Source of the DNA: Jaenimonas drosophilae
Taxonomy: Eukaryota; Euglenozoa; Kinetoplastea; Trypanosomatida; Trypanosomatidae
NCBI GenBank assembly: GCA_030849065.1
Contig: JASAON010001438.1
Span: forward strand, 1 to 27,464
Direction of reading: 5' to 3'
Length of the DNA stretch: 27,464 nucleotides
A program made the translations under genes and the position numbers. This document shows, piece after piece, positions 1-8,263 of this stretch. Under the pieces are notes generated by a model. It made no database searches, had not been told where the DNA came from, and worked only from the letters and a program-made list of their open reading frames with translations. Within the stretch, counting starts at the first letter, position 1, and every line of letters begins with the position of its first letter.

Positions 1-103
1 ACTTGATCTCATCCTCCTTGATTAGAATCTGCCGTTGCATGCGATTTCCCTTAACTCCCAACATCTTTTCGATGAGAGACGTTGCTAGTGTGGCTGCATC
101 CAT
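1..103 (-). CDS. N-terminal fragment, possible PP1-type serine/threonine phosphatase
   Basis: An ATG at 103 opens a frame that stays open to the left edge, giving the first 34 residues of a protein; the rest lies outside the window. Upstream in the same frame there is a stop, and a pyrimidine-rich tract with an AG acceptor lies at 170-222, which supports a real gene start. The fragment has the spacing and character of the start of PP1 catalytic subunits: a helix (SLIEKMLGVKG), then an ILIKEDEI segment resembling the helix before the PP1 catalytic core. This resemblance comes from memory of the family and covers only about 25 residues, so the family call is tentative. If correct, it is a metal-dependent Ser/Thr phosphatase. 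The existence of the gene is better supported than its identity. Confidence 0.5.
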   Translation of the reverse strand, partial: MDAATLATSLIEKMLGVKGNRMQRQILIKEDEIK

Positions 104-517
104 GGCTGTACTACGATGCACCAAATTGTGGTTTGCTTCGTTGGCTAGTGCGACCTAGCCTAGATAACGCTGTTGGAGATTGGTGCGACAATTATGTAGG
201 AGAGAGAAGAGGAAGTGGGTGGAAATTGATGGATGCACACAACTTCCCACAAGGTGGTACTTTGACTGAATGAATACATGCGGTGACTTAGTCTGTCGAA
301 ACAGCGTTGTTAGTGAGTTCGCAACGAAAAGAGATGAATCCGAGAAATTACTGAGCAACGACCAAGTGCCTGTGACGGCCATTGCTCAACAAGAACGGTT
401 TGCTGGCGTCAAGCAAACAGAATGAAGAGTCAGTACACCACGACGGGAACGGCAAATCTTTTTTCCACAAGAGAATTCCCATCGAGCAGGTTGTAGTGAG
501 CAACAAATGTAGCGGAA
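104..517. other. Intergenic region: 3' UTR of the 178-residue gene plus 5' signals of the left-edge gene
   Basis: There is no convincing gene here. The only obvious signal is the pyrimidine tract and acceptor at 170-222. A 75-codon frame on the minus strand (382-155) begins with ATG but has no splice signal of its own and runs through that tract, so it was not called. Confidence 0.5.
170..222 (-). promoter_or_regulatory. Trans-splice acceptor of the left-edge gene
   Basis: Read on the minus strand, a C/T-rich tract (about 222 to 196) is followed by AG at 171-170, 66 nt before the ATG at 103. This is the standard kinetoplastid arrangement for spliced-leader addition. Confidence 0.5.
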
Positions 518-1054
518 TTAATGAATAACATAATACGACGTTGGCTTGTTTGCCTCGTTGAGATCCACACCAGGGACGTAGGATGACGCAAGTGTAATGT
601 ACATTGTCCAATTGTAAACACGTCGCCAGCTGTACTCCCACCACGAGAGGGGTTCACGACCGACAGCGGCTTCCGGTGTTGGTTCTTCTTGGGAGAGAGG
701 GTTTGTGACGGCTGAATTAGTTGAGCGAGCTACCATTATGGTGCTAGGAGAACCAGCAGATTTGTGGGCATCGGCCGTAAGTGTGCGCTCGTGAAGACGC
801 TTGTTGATGGCTTCCCAAGCGGCCTGGCGGACTATTTGCTGTTCTGTTTCAGCAGCTACAGCAACTTCTAGCTGTTGATTTCGGAGTTGGTTATCTTGAT
901 GAGTGATTATGCGGCACATTTCCATCAGCGCAGGAAAATCTACTTCTGCGCGAAGGGTTGCTGTGTCTGGGGATGAAGCCCACGCAGCTGGGCGAGCGGG
1001 AGGGCATAGGGGGTTGGAATGGGAATCTACGGGGAGCTCAATGCCAAGGCTCAT
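518..1054 (-). CDS. Conserved-looking hypothetical protein, 178 aa
   Basis: I do not recognise this protein. The first in-frame ATG is at 1054; the codon before it is TTG, which kinetoplastids would not normally use. A pyrimidine-rich stretch with an AG (read toward 1054) lies in the spacer to the SDR-like gene, so it fits the directional cluster. The N-terminal third is Pro/Ser-rich. Residues about 40-95 are rich in Glu, Gln and Ala and likely form one long helix. The C-terminal third has a Trp/Tyr-rich, mildly hydrophobic patch (WWEYSWRRVYNW, about 138-149) that may be amphipathic or membrane-associated rather than a full membrane span. No catalytic motif, signal peptide or zinc motif is visible. 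Confidence 0.6.
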   Translation of the reverse strand: MSLGIELPVDSHSNPLCPPARPAAWASSPDTATLRAEVDFPALMEMCRIITHQDNQLRNQQLEVAVAAETEQQIVRQAAWEAINKRLHERTLTADAHKSAGSPSTIMVARSTNSAVTNPLSQEEPTPEAAVGREPLSWWEYSWRRVYNWTMYITLASSYVPGVDLNEANKPTSYYVIH

Positions 1055-1221
1055 CAATGTGCGTGCTCGCAGGACTGTGAGGTACTAGCTTTTTATGGTT
1101 ACAAGAAGGCAAAGGTGAACCCGGTGTGTGAGCGCAGAATGACAGAGAGATGCGACACCAAAGCTAAACTTCGATGATGTTATGAGGCCCTTGCGGCCAA
1201 CACAATTTGCTCAATCAGCAA

Positions 1222-2448
1222 TTATTCGCTGCGTAGCTCGTGGAATGCCTTCACCATGGACCTCCCACTGCGATCCGGACTCGCGGCTCGGCAGCCGGCG
1301 AGATCCAACCTGCTCCCCACAACCGATGGGCACAGCGCGATGCACTTTGCCAACACCTGTGCAAACATGCGAGAGTCCATATCCCCGCATGGAACACTCG
1401 TCATCAACAGAGGATCATCCAAGCGGTTATTCTTCGCCACCAGTAAACTGTCCGAAAAAGAGGGGTACACCACATCCCCTACGCGAAAAATGCTGAACCT
1501 CACGTTGCTGTGCGAGGGCACTCCATATGTGGAAATTAGCTGTGCTTCCAAGTTCTTGATGGCGCGTGAGAAGTGGAACGGATGAGCTGCCCTGCGAAAC
1601 CAATATAGTGGTGAGAGAGAGCTCCCCTGGTGAACCCACAGTGGGTTCAGGACAATCAAGTGGCTATCAACCCTCTTGCACGTTTCCACCACGTGGGAAA
1701 AACCTTTCACCATCTCGTTGCTCTTCGTCCACCGGTGGTACCGTCGAGCCATCCAGGAGTCACCACCACGGGGGACATCATTGCCCAAGTAGTACACCAC
1801 AGCCGCACGGTGTACAGTGCGTTCAACATCCACCATGGACGAGCAGTCTCCTTCGACCAACTCAAAGACCCGCGTGGGGGGAGCCCTCAAGTCGTGGCCA
1901 GGTACCGAATGCGTCTCTTCTGCCACTTTTGGTGCACCTGCATTGGTGAGGACGTGTTCAAAGCGAAGCACACGTCGATGTGTGGATGCATCCACTTCAT
2001 CAACGGTTCGCTCGATCGATGAGTTCGTTGAGGGGCGAAGAGTAATGAGCCCGCGCGAATATGATTGGCGTTCATCTCGACTACCGTCTGCAATTGGGGT
2101 CAATAGTGCAGCCGCTTCATCAATCTTCTTCGTGAGCACTGTGACGCAAGCCCCTCTTCGCCAATACTCTTCGGCGATGAACTTGGTGATAGCAAGCGAA
2201 TCACCTATAAGGGCAACACACGGAGCTTCCACATTCTTTAAACTATGAGCATTGCTGCCCGGAAAGCACAGCAATTGATCTGACGTCTCACATAGTCTGC
2301 GGAATTCCCGCGGCTGAGCTTTCAGCTGGGTGAAGTTCATCGCGGCGCATTCATCTCGCGTACATTCTTCGCGAAAAATGCTGTACAAGGGAGTCTGTAC
2401 GGAGCCTAAGGTACGTGCCCGCACCATGTCCACAATCGAAGAGCTCAT
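1222..2448 (-). CDS. Atypical SDR-like NAD(P)-binding Rossmann protein, possibly mitochondrial
   Basis: The 408-residue product has the layout of an atypical short-chain dehydrogenase: a beta-alpha-beta start (VALIGDSLAITKF, about 79-91), a basic/polar stretch after strand 2 (VTVLTKK), a GD motif at the end of a later strand (LVEGDCSS, about 198-205), a 'VVYYLGND' segment where SDRs have their NAG-like motif, and an FRVGDVVYP segment typical of extended or NmrA-like SDRs. The usual glycine-rich GxxGxxG and the YxxxK catalytic pair are not evident. About 60 residues of charged sequence are inserted between strands 2 and 3. Related divergent SDRs serve as non-catalytic subunits of respiratory complexes, which is one possibility but not shown. 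The start is the first ATG (2448) after an acceptor AG at 2490-2489; the frame extends upstream only via TTG. Confidence 0.6.
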   Translation of the reverse strand: MSSSIVDMVRARTLGSVQTPLYSIFREECTRDECAAMNFTQLKAQPREFRRLCETSDQLLCFPGSNAHSLKNVEAPCVALIGDSLAITKFIAEEYWRRGACVTVLTKKIDEAAALLTPIADGSRDERQSYSRGLITLRPSTNSSIERTVDEVDASTHRRVLRFEHVLTNAGAPKVAEETHSVPGHDLRAPPTRVFELVEGDCSSMVDVERTVHRAAVVYYLGNDVPRGGDSWMARRYHRWTKSNEMVKGFSHVVETCKRVDSHLIVLNPLWVHQGSSLSPLYWFRRAAHPFHFSRAIKNLEAQLISTYGVPSHSNVRFSIFRVGDVVYPSFSDSLLVAKNNRLDDPLLMTSVPCGDMDSRMFAQVLAKCIALCPSVVGSRLDLAGCRAASPDRSGRSMVKAFHELRSE

Positions 2449-2488
2449 GCACCGGTGCGTGAACCTGCCTCTACTAGCCTGACAAAGC

Positions 2489-2510
2489 CTTGAGGAAAAC
2501 AAAGCGGAGC
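2489..2510 (-). promoter_or_regulatory. Trans-splice acceptor of the SDR-like gene
   Basis: Minus-strand pyrimidine-rich tract (2510-2492) ending in AG at 2490-2489, 40 nt before the ATG at 2448. It decides the start: codons upstream of 2448 in the same frame overlap the acceptor and could not be in the mature mRNA. Confidence 0.45.
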
Positions 2511-2679
2511 AGTATAGTAGTCATTACTCAAACCCTCCACAGCTTCCTGGATTTCTCTGAGTCACATGTGCGTCCTCTCAGTGCCGTAGCTAAAGTGGAG
2601 TACTAGTGAGTGCGCATACGCAAATGTGAAGATGACCTGACGGTCGAGGAGGCAGAGGAAAAGCCACCGACGGATGCCA

Positions 2680-4119
2680 CTACGCCTGCCCATGCGAAGC
2701 TGTTGGGATGGTTAGGTGAGTTGTTGCGAGCAGCATTGCCTTCGACCGTCCTTCTGGTTCCGCCGCAATAAGCTTCTCCACTAAATCCGGGCGTTCGACA
2801 ACGTGGGCTCCCTTGGCACAGGCAACCCGAACCAAATCACTGGGGTGGTTCCAAAACCTCTCAAAGACATCCTCCGCAAACTTCGAGTAGTTAACGAGTG
2901 CAAGATACAGTATGGTGTACGCAAGTTGGCCAATGATGCGATTTGCGCTTAGTTGGTCTTCGGACAGCCTGAAGACGCGCTCTACATCTGGTGCCTTCTG
3001 TGCAGCGCCCTCAAGAAATTTGAGCTCCTGCAGTAACTCCTTCTCACCCTTGACGCACGTCTCCCTCGCGAAAGCTGCAAGAACATCCACCGGAACATCC
3101 AGCGGGTAGGACGTCCCAAGAACTTGATTAAAACGCTGCACCAGTGGTCGTCCACCAGAGAGTCGCGTGTTGCTAGCATAGTTCACTGTACAGAAAACGG
3201 GCATTTCCAGAATAATATCATCGTTCTGGTCCCCCGGAAGATGTGCCTGTCGATGATCCACCTGTAGGTCCAATCGAGAGTGAAACATGAGCAGTGATTT
3301 GCTGTACACAGTGCGAAAGGCACACATACGAAGTGGAGTATCCTCCAGGTGCTCATTGCCATCACTCAACAAAAGTGGCCAACCAAACACAAAAGGGTTT
3401 GATTTCATCATGCGGTCTTCCATGAGACGAAAGTGTGGAAGCGTTCCCAGATACATGTTGTATCCGTTCGGGTAGTCTAACTCTATCGAGCGTGGATCTC
3501 TCTTTCGCATGTCCTCAATAAACTTGTTTTTGACATGTGACGGACTCAGCGTCTCGGTGAGCTTCTCCTCCATGCTTCCCTCGATGCGGCTTTGAACAGA
3601 CTCATAATACGGAAGGTACTTCTTCATGTGCTCAGCATCTACATCGAGAAACTCACCAAACACTTTCTTCATGGCACTGAGTGTCGGCTTCACAGTGTGC
3701 CACAGGAGAGGAGGAAAATGATCGGAGAGTTGGATAAGAACCTTTTCCGTTGGACTTTGATGATCCCACAGAATTTTGCAGAGGCGCTGCGGTTCATTCA
3801 CAACGGGTGAATCCTCTCGATCTGGAAACGAGAAGGCTTCACCAATCACGGAATACTCACGTTCTTCATCACCGAGACATAATGATTTCCGCATGATGCT
3901 GCTCATTCGAGCAGGGTCCCACAGCTCCTTATCGAACGTGAAGCGCTTCTTCCTCCATGACAGCTCATCGTATATCTTTATATCGTACGAAATGGCCTTC
4001 TCGCAGGACTTTGCCTCCGTTCTCAACTGAGAGATCCACGAAGGAATTGAAGAAGCAAACCGAATGCCCCACGCACCACCAGCTGGCACCACTGATGCAC
4101 GTCTAGCAACTCGAAGCAT
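2680..4119 (-). CDS. Mitochondrial protein of unknown function, 479 aa
   Basis: I do not recognise a named family. The N-terminus (MLRVARRASVV followed by GIRFASS) is basic, lacks acidic residues for about 35 positions and looks like a mitochondrial targeting peptide. The body is soluble, with many aromatic and charged residues. The C-terminal 70 residues contain a helical segment (FWNHPSDLVRVACAKGA and on) resembling one HEAT-type repeat. There is no obvious nucleotide-binding or metal motif. The ATG at 4119 sits after a pyrimidine stretch with several closely spaced AGs (about 4120-4165 on the minus strand). Length and composition would suit a kinetoplastid-specific subunit of a mitochondrial complex such as the mitoribosome or a respiratory complex; this is inference only. 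Confidence 0.7.
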   Translation of the reverse strand: MLRVARRASVVPAGGAWGIRFASSIPSWISQLRTEAKSCEKAISYDIKIYDELSWRKKRFTFDKELWDPARMSSIMRKSLCLGDEEREYSVIGEAFSFPDREDSPVVNEPQRLCKILWDHQSPTEKVLIQLSDHFPPLLWHTVKPTLSAMKKVFGEFLDVDAEHMKKYLPYYESVQSRIEGSMEEKLTETLSPSHVKNKFIEDMRKRDPRSIELDYPNGYNMYLGTLPHFRLMEDRMMKSNPFVFGWPLLLSDGNEHLEDTPLRMCAFRTVYSKSLLMFHSRLDLQVDHRQAHLPGDQNDDIILEMPVFCTVNYASNTRLSGGRPLVQRFNQVLGTSYPLDVPVDVLAAFARETCVKGEKELLQELKFLEGAAQKAPDVERVFRLSEDQLSANRIIGQLAYTILYLALVNYSKFAEDVFERFWNHPSDLVRVACAKGAHVVERPDLVEKLIAAEPEGRSKAMLLATTHLTIPTASHGQA

Positions 4120-4321
4120 GGCACCTGAATCCTAGAGAACTGGCTATTCAAAACAGAAGCAGATAAGCAGAATCACATGCCCATCCATAATGCTTAGATC
4201 AAAAATACATTGACAACTGCCTTCAAGTGTAGGCAAGATATCCACTCTGTCGTATATAGTACGCTTACTGTTAATCGTCAAATTGTTGATGCGCCCATCA
4301 CTTATGTCAGCTGAACGACTG

Positions 4322-5704
4322 TCACAGGGTTACCACCTCCCCTTCTTCTGATTTGGTTGGCTCACGGTAGGCGACAGGTGGCAGATGTGTTCGATCAATC
4401 GCCCTCGTGACCTCAGAGGTGAACAAGCGTGCGTAGGTCTTCTCAAACTTCAACGGCTTCTTATCTTCAGCCACACTGGAAAATGCGGATACCATCAGCG
4501 GTATAGTGGGGAGAAAGTGTCGTTCCAGCGCCGTAAGCTCCCACAATGTGGAGTTCAGCGCGTGAGACTGAGCAAGAGGTGCCGCAGCATCGAAGGGATC
4601 CACACCGTTAAAGAGGTCAGCAGTTTGAGACATGGCTTCTTTCTTTGCAGTGAGTGCTGAGGTGGAAGTGTGGTCGCCAATGTTGTCGGGCAGAATGGCT
4701 TCGCGGCTACGTCGATGGATGAGAGCCAAACAATTGGTGTGGTTTTGCAGCAGTTTGCGAATGAATGGCAGTGAGAAGTACAGCGTTGGTGATGGAGCTG
4801 TCAAGGATACGAACGCCACTTTCTTGATCACACTCGCGGCCACGTAGGATGGCACACGAAGTGACGTCATCGCAAGGTCAAGCAAGCGAAACAGGTCATA
4901 ACGATGACGCGAGGTGAAGGCATCGGCAGTGATTAGGCTGTACAGCTGCTCGTAGAATTGAGGATACTCGAGGCCGTGGTCCAGCATGAGCACTAGAAGG
5001 CCCTGCAGAGCAAGAATGGAGATGAGTCCACCGCTGCTGAAGCATCCACTCAAGTAATCCGCCACCACAACCGGGTTCGTCAAGTTGGGGAGTACGGTAG
5101 TTCCAAGAATATTCAGTAGGTGAACATGAAGTGCAGCATCGCTTGCGTGCTCAATGCAGTGCATCCACACCGTTGAAAAGTGATGCCTATGAGCGCGCTC
5201 AGAGAACATGGCAAGAACGCTGTTCAGCTGGAGCTTTCGGCGTTCAGATGCGTTGGCATGGACGTACGCATCGCTTGCTTCGTACAGAGACTTCTCCCGT
5301 TTCAAGAAGCCAAAATATAAAGAAATGTGCTTCACATCCGGAAGTCCTCGGAAGCAAAAAAATATGAAGCAGTTCGTCACTACTGTGGTGAGGTGGCTTG
5401 CACCAATGCTCCCTTCTCTCACTCGCTTTCTAGAGAGTCGCTCTAACAGTGCCCCAGCGCATCTGTAGAATAGCAGCCAGACATCATCTCGAACTGCATC
5501 GTTGCGTGACAGCTGTTCTCGTAGCTGCGCCACAGCATTGTTGCACTCGTCCAAAGCTACATGCTCACGTGGTAGTTTTGTCAACGGAAGTTGTAAGACC
5601 TTCTCAAGTAGCGGTCTAACACGAGCATCAAATGCTTCGCACAGTTCATGATATGTAGTGCATTTGCTGCAGTGCTTTATTCCTGTCACAATATCACCTT
5701 CCAT
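4322..5704 (-). CDS. NOC4: Nucleolar complex protein 4 (Noc4), CBF/Mak21 domain
   Basis: The 460-residue product matches Noc4, which pairs with Nop14 in the nucleolus and is needed for 40S ribosomal subunit assembly and export. The C-terminal half has the CBF/Mak21/Noc helical domain, including 'LFRLLDLAMTSLRVPSY' and 'LPFIRKLLQNH', and then the diagnostic run FNGVDPFD...SHALNSTLWEL (about residues 365-390) that Noc4 proteins share before their final helices. The length is close to animal NOC4L (about 516 aa). The frame continues upstream to an ATG at 5779, but that stretch encodes MLLLPISILFLII because it is the splice pyrimidine tract (5775-5741) ending in AG at 5740-5739. The ATG at 5704 has a good context (caccATGg) and is the likely start. 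If the AG just before 5779 were used instead, the protein would gain 25 hydrophobic residues. Confidence 0.88.
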   Translation of the reverse strand: MEGDIVTGIKHCSKCTTYHELCEAFDARVRPLLEKVLQLPLTKLPREHVALDECNNAVAQLREQLSRNDAVRDDVWLLFYRCAGALLERLSRKRVREGSIGASHLTTVVTNCFIFFCFRGLPDVKHISLYFGFLKREKSLYEASDAYVHANASERRKLQLNSVLAMFSERAHRHHFSTVWMHCIEHASDAALHVHLLNILGTTVLPNLTNPVVVADYLSGCFSSGGLISILALQGLLVLMLDHGLEYPQFYEQLYSLITADAFTSRHRYDLFRLLDLAMTSLRVPSYVAASVIKKVAFVSLTAPSPTLYFSLPFIRKLLQNHTNCLALIHRRSREAILPDNIGDHTSTSALTAKKEAMSQTADLFNGVDPFDAAAPLAQSHALNSTLWELTALERHFLPTIPLMVSAFSSVAEDKKPLKFEKTYARLFTSEVTRAIDRTHLPPVAYREPTKSEEGEVVTL

Positions 5705-5708
5705 GGTG

Positions 5709-5730
5709 AACTTGCACAACGGTGCAAGTT
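5709..5730 (-). other. Perfect 9-bp hairpin in the short Noc4 5' UTR
   Basis: The mRNA-sense sequence is AACTTGCAC, loop CGTT, GTGCAAGTT: a perfect 9-bp stem with a 4-nt loop. It occupies most of the predicted 34-nt leader and ends 4 nt before the ATG at 5704. Confidence 0.6.
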
Positions 5731-5738
5731 GTGCGTTC

Positions 5739-5775
5739 CTAATGATGAGGAAAAGGATGGAGATAGGTAGTAGAA
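5739..5775 (-). promoter_or_regulatory. Trans-splice acceptor of Noc4
   Basis: Minus-strand tract of C/T with few purines (5775-5741) followed directly by AG (5740-5739). It leaves a 34-nt 5' UTR before the ATG at 5704. A second, weaker choice is the T8 tract near 5806-5820 with an AG just ahead of 5779. Confidence 0.6.
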
Positions 5776-5847
5776 GCATTCTCAGTTACGGATGCCAAGC
5801 GTTGTCAGAAAAAAAACAGTCACGAGGTGTGGTATGTGTGGTCTGAG

Positions 5848-6696
5848 TTATGCGTTTATCGATAACAAGTCAGTAATGAGCGGTGGGCATGCCACATCTT
5901 TGCCGTCGCTGTGATCTGCTGCCGTGACCTTGGCAATAACAACGGTGATATCATCCAACTTGCCTCCGGAATACTGGTAGCCTGCATTTCGAGCATGCTT
6001 CGCAAACGGGGAGACGAACTGGGGATCCTGTGCATTATGAAATGCCTGCTTTCCAATAGCCGACGCAACACCACCGCACCCAGTGGCATCGACCTCGCGT
6101 AAATGTGCAACGAGGTCGTCCAACTCTACATTATCGAGAACGCCGTCACTCGCACACAAAAGCAAATCACCGATCTCCAATTTAACGTCGGTGCAGTTTC
6201 CACTGCTTGGTGGGTCCTCTGGAAGCTGGTATGGGCAATTGAAGTAATGCTGCTGCACCTGAGTGCACAAAACTAGGTCTTTTCCCCGCAGCAGCATCGT
6301 TCCACAGTCGCCAAGATTTAAGATGGATGCCGATGCATCCTCTGTGAGGGTTACCAGAGTTACAGGGCAGCCACCAGGCTGACCAGCACGACGCGCATGA
6401 TCAGCGGCGTACTCCAGCGTATCCAGCGCTGAAATGCCTCCCGGTTTGTTGCAATGATTCTTCACAGCATCGAGAGCAAATCTCATTACATTTCTCGTGA
6501 AGATCGCCGGGTCTATTCCATGTTGGGCATAGCCGCCCACACCATCTGCAACTCCGATTCCATTTTCATGAGAAAAGAAGGCGTCTTCACCGCCACGATG
6601 GGCCTTCTTTGGATGTGGAAGGGCATACGCGCCGCGAAGTCCAAGGTGAACCGAACGAGCCCAGACGCTACGAAGAGTGAAGCTGTGTGCTAGCAT
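5848..6696 (-). CDS. PTC7: PTC7-like PP2C-family protein phosphatase
   Basis: The 282-residue product is a metal-dependent Ser/Thr phosphatase of the PP2C/SpoIIE fold, closest in layout to the mitochondrial PTC7/PPTC7 group. Metal-binding motifs appear in the usual order: GED (36-38), GVADGVGGY (48-56, Asp51), LNLGDCG (127-133, Asp130), CASDGVLDN (181-189, Asp184) and GKLDDIT (245-251, Asp248 and Asp249). The 'DGVGG' motif and the 280-300 residue length are typical of PTC7. PTC7 dephosphorylates matrix proteins, including the coenzyme Q biosynthesis factor Coq7 in yeast. The first 35 residues are basic (Arg9, Arg14, Arg21) with no acidic residue before the domain, consistent with a mitochondrial presequence. 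All core Asp residues are present, so it should be active. The splice tract upstream of 6696 is weak. Confidence 0.88.
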   Translation of the reverse strand: MLAHSFTLRSVWARSVHLGLRGAYALPHPKKAHRGGEDAFFSHENGIGVADGVGGYAQHGIDPAIFTRNVMRFALDAVKNHCNKPGGISALDTLEYAADHARRAGQPGGCPVTLVTLTEDASASILNLGDCGTMLLRGKDLVLCTQVQQHYFNCPYQLPEDPPSSGNCTDVKLEIGDLLLCASDGVLDNVELDDLVAHLREVDATGCGGVASAIGKQAFHNAQDPQFVSPFAKHARNAGYQYSGGKLDDITVVIAKVTAADHSDGKDVACPPLITDLLSINA

Positions 6697-6851
6697 GCTA
6701 AGCAGCTGAAATCGTCGCTGTGTGCTACTCCTTCAAATGAGATCAAATGATAGTCCAAGAGGATCCACTCGCTTGATCGATCACGGGATTGCAAAGACGC
6801 TTTTTGTCAAGGTACAGATGCCATCAAATTTGTATGAACTTTGCGCGCCAC

Positions 6852-8138
6852 TTATACGTTATCAGATCGTTTTTCTTCTCTCACGGAGCCGTCAGGATAT
6901 GTCACAACCCGCACCCCATCTGGTCGATCTAGAATGGACGTTTTATTGGCATACTCGAACAGAGTTGCTCCATCCGTACGTACAGTGGTAGTGAGATCTG
7001 CGGTAATAAACACTTTTGTTCCGTCGGCGAGTAAACGCGTAACCTCTCCGCTCTTGTACCTGTACTCCCATGCGCCGCCATCGAGTTCTATAGTCACCGG
7101 ATCCTCACTCTGAGATGTGCGCGCATGGTCTGCAGTTTCGGGACCACTACCCGTTGAGACCTGGCCATCTTCCTTCTGCTCACCTAACACAGAAACGTAA
7201 ATTGCGCTCTTATCCTTCGAACAGTTTATGGCATGGGATGAAGCCTCCTCCCGAACGAGACGTTGTCTATCTGTCACAGCACGAGCTCTCCCTTCCGAAG
7301 CGTAGTAAGATCGTGCACTGTTGAACTGCTCGTTCACAAACGCCCAATTCATAGAGAGCAAGGCCTTTGCAACAACAGCCTTTGTTGTTGTTGTGAGACC
7401 GAATGATCTAATGCTGTTCCTGTGGGGTGTCTCAGCCAGCGGGCAGTGTGGATTACGTGCAGCCCTGCTCCACTTTGGAGCGACTAGCTCTTCCGTTGTG
7501 TGATTGGAGCAGGACGTCGTGATATACTTGAATATAGCCTCCTCTGTTGTATTGATCACTGCCACAGGCCAGAGTCCAAAGGATAGCGGCACCTCATTTG
7601 ATGGCAAATTGACTATTGAAATTCCTAAGATTCCAGAGAGATTGTTCTGCGCAACAATCCATGTTCGTCCCGGGCTTCGTCTGCTTGCCGCTGAGAGCTC
7701 AATGTTGCTGAAGAAGTTTTCAATTGATGGATACGCTGTGAGAATGGCCTGACGCAGCCCAATAGGAATATCGGATGCGCTATTTGTACTGTGTTGGCAT
7801 TGATTCTCGAAGTGAGAGCAAAAATGATCACATGCCAAATGATGCGCACGATGGCGGAGGCACGCAGTACATGGATTTGTGGAGGCTTCATCAGAGACAT
7901 CCGTCAGAGGGATATCTTTGGATAGGACTCGACAACCTGGAGAATGGGCTGTGCTGCAGTTATACATAGTTCGCGAATGAGCAGTAGCTACAAGCAGGGA
8001 AGCAGACGAAACTGTTGACGAGTTTGCGGCAAAAGTCCATTCCTTCCTATCAGTTTTCATAAGAATTGGAAGTACTTTCCTAAGCTCGCTCGAAGCATTC
8101 TGAATTGCGCGGCAGCGCACTGATGAAATCTTGAGCAT
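6852..8138 (-). CDS. Protein with C-terminal TCP10/CPAP-like G-box repeats
   Basis: The last 75 residues (about 350-424) are short beta-hairpin repeats with DG/SG turns: YKSGEVTRLLADGTKVF, then TDGATLFEY, RPDGVRVV and YPDGSVREE. This pattern is typical of the TCP10_C or G-box domain of CPAP/SAS-4 and TCP10 proteins, where the stacked single-layer sheet binds the centriole assembly factor STIL/Ana2. The rest is low in recognisable domains, with a Cys/His-rich cluster at about 90-114 (CTACLRHRAHHLACDHFC). At 428 residues it is much shorter than animal CPAP and I see no tubulin-binding region, so orthology to SAS-4 is not claimed; MORN-like or other bacterial-type hairpin repeats are alternatives. 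The start is the ATG at 8138, six nt after the acceptor; the frame reaches further upstream only through GTG. Confidence 0.6.
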   Translation of the reverse strand: MLKISSVRCRAIQNASSELRKVLPILMKTDRKEWTFAANSSTVSSASLLVATAHSRTMYNCSTAHSPGCRVLSKDIPLTDVSDEASTNPCTACLRHRAHHLACDHFCSHFENQCQHSTNSASDIPIGLRQAILTAYPSIENFFSNIELSAASRRSPGRTWIVAQNNLSGILGISIVNLPSNEVPLSFGLWPVAVINTTEEAIFKYITTSCSNHTTEELVAPKWSRAARNPHCPLAETPHRNSIRSFGLTTTTKAVVAKALLSMNWAFVNEQFNSARSYYASEGRARAVTDRQRLVREEASSHAINCSKDKSAIYVSVLGEQKEDGQVSTGSGPETADHARTSQSEDPVTIELDGGAWEYRYKSGEVTRLLADGTKVFITADLTTTVRTDGATLFEYANKTSILDRPDGVRVVTYPDGSVREEKRSDNV

Positions 8139-8144
8139 ATTGTT

Positions 8145-8176
8145 CTGAAAAAGAACAAGATAGAGTGAGAAGAAAC
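8145..8176 (-). promoter_or_regulatory. Trans-splice acceptor of the TCP10-like gene
   Basis: Minus-strand pyrimidine tract (8176-8147) ending in TTTTTCAG (AG at 8146-8145). The resulting 5' UTR is only 6 nt. The tract is open in frame with the gene, which creates a false hydrophobic N-terminus. Confidence 0.6.
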
Positions 8177-8263
8177 ACGCATTCACTTTTCAGCTGAGAG
8201 AAAACTCGCAACTCCAACAATATGCGATAGTATCTATCTCACTTCTTTCAGCGGAAACATGAA

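Noticed and set aside
2449..2502. A 'mitochondrial presequence' (Ser/Arg-rich) upstream of the SDR-like protein
   Set aside because: It begins at TTG, not ATG, and its first codons lie within the splice tract upstream of the acceptor AG.
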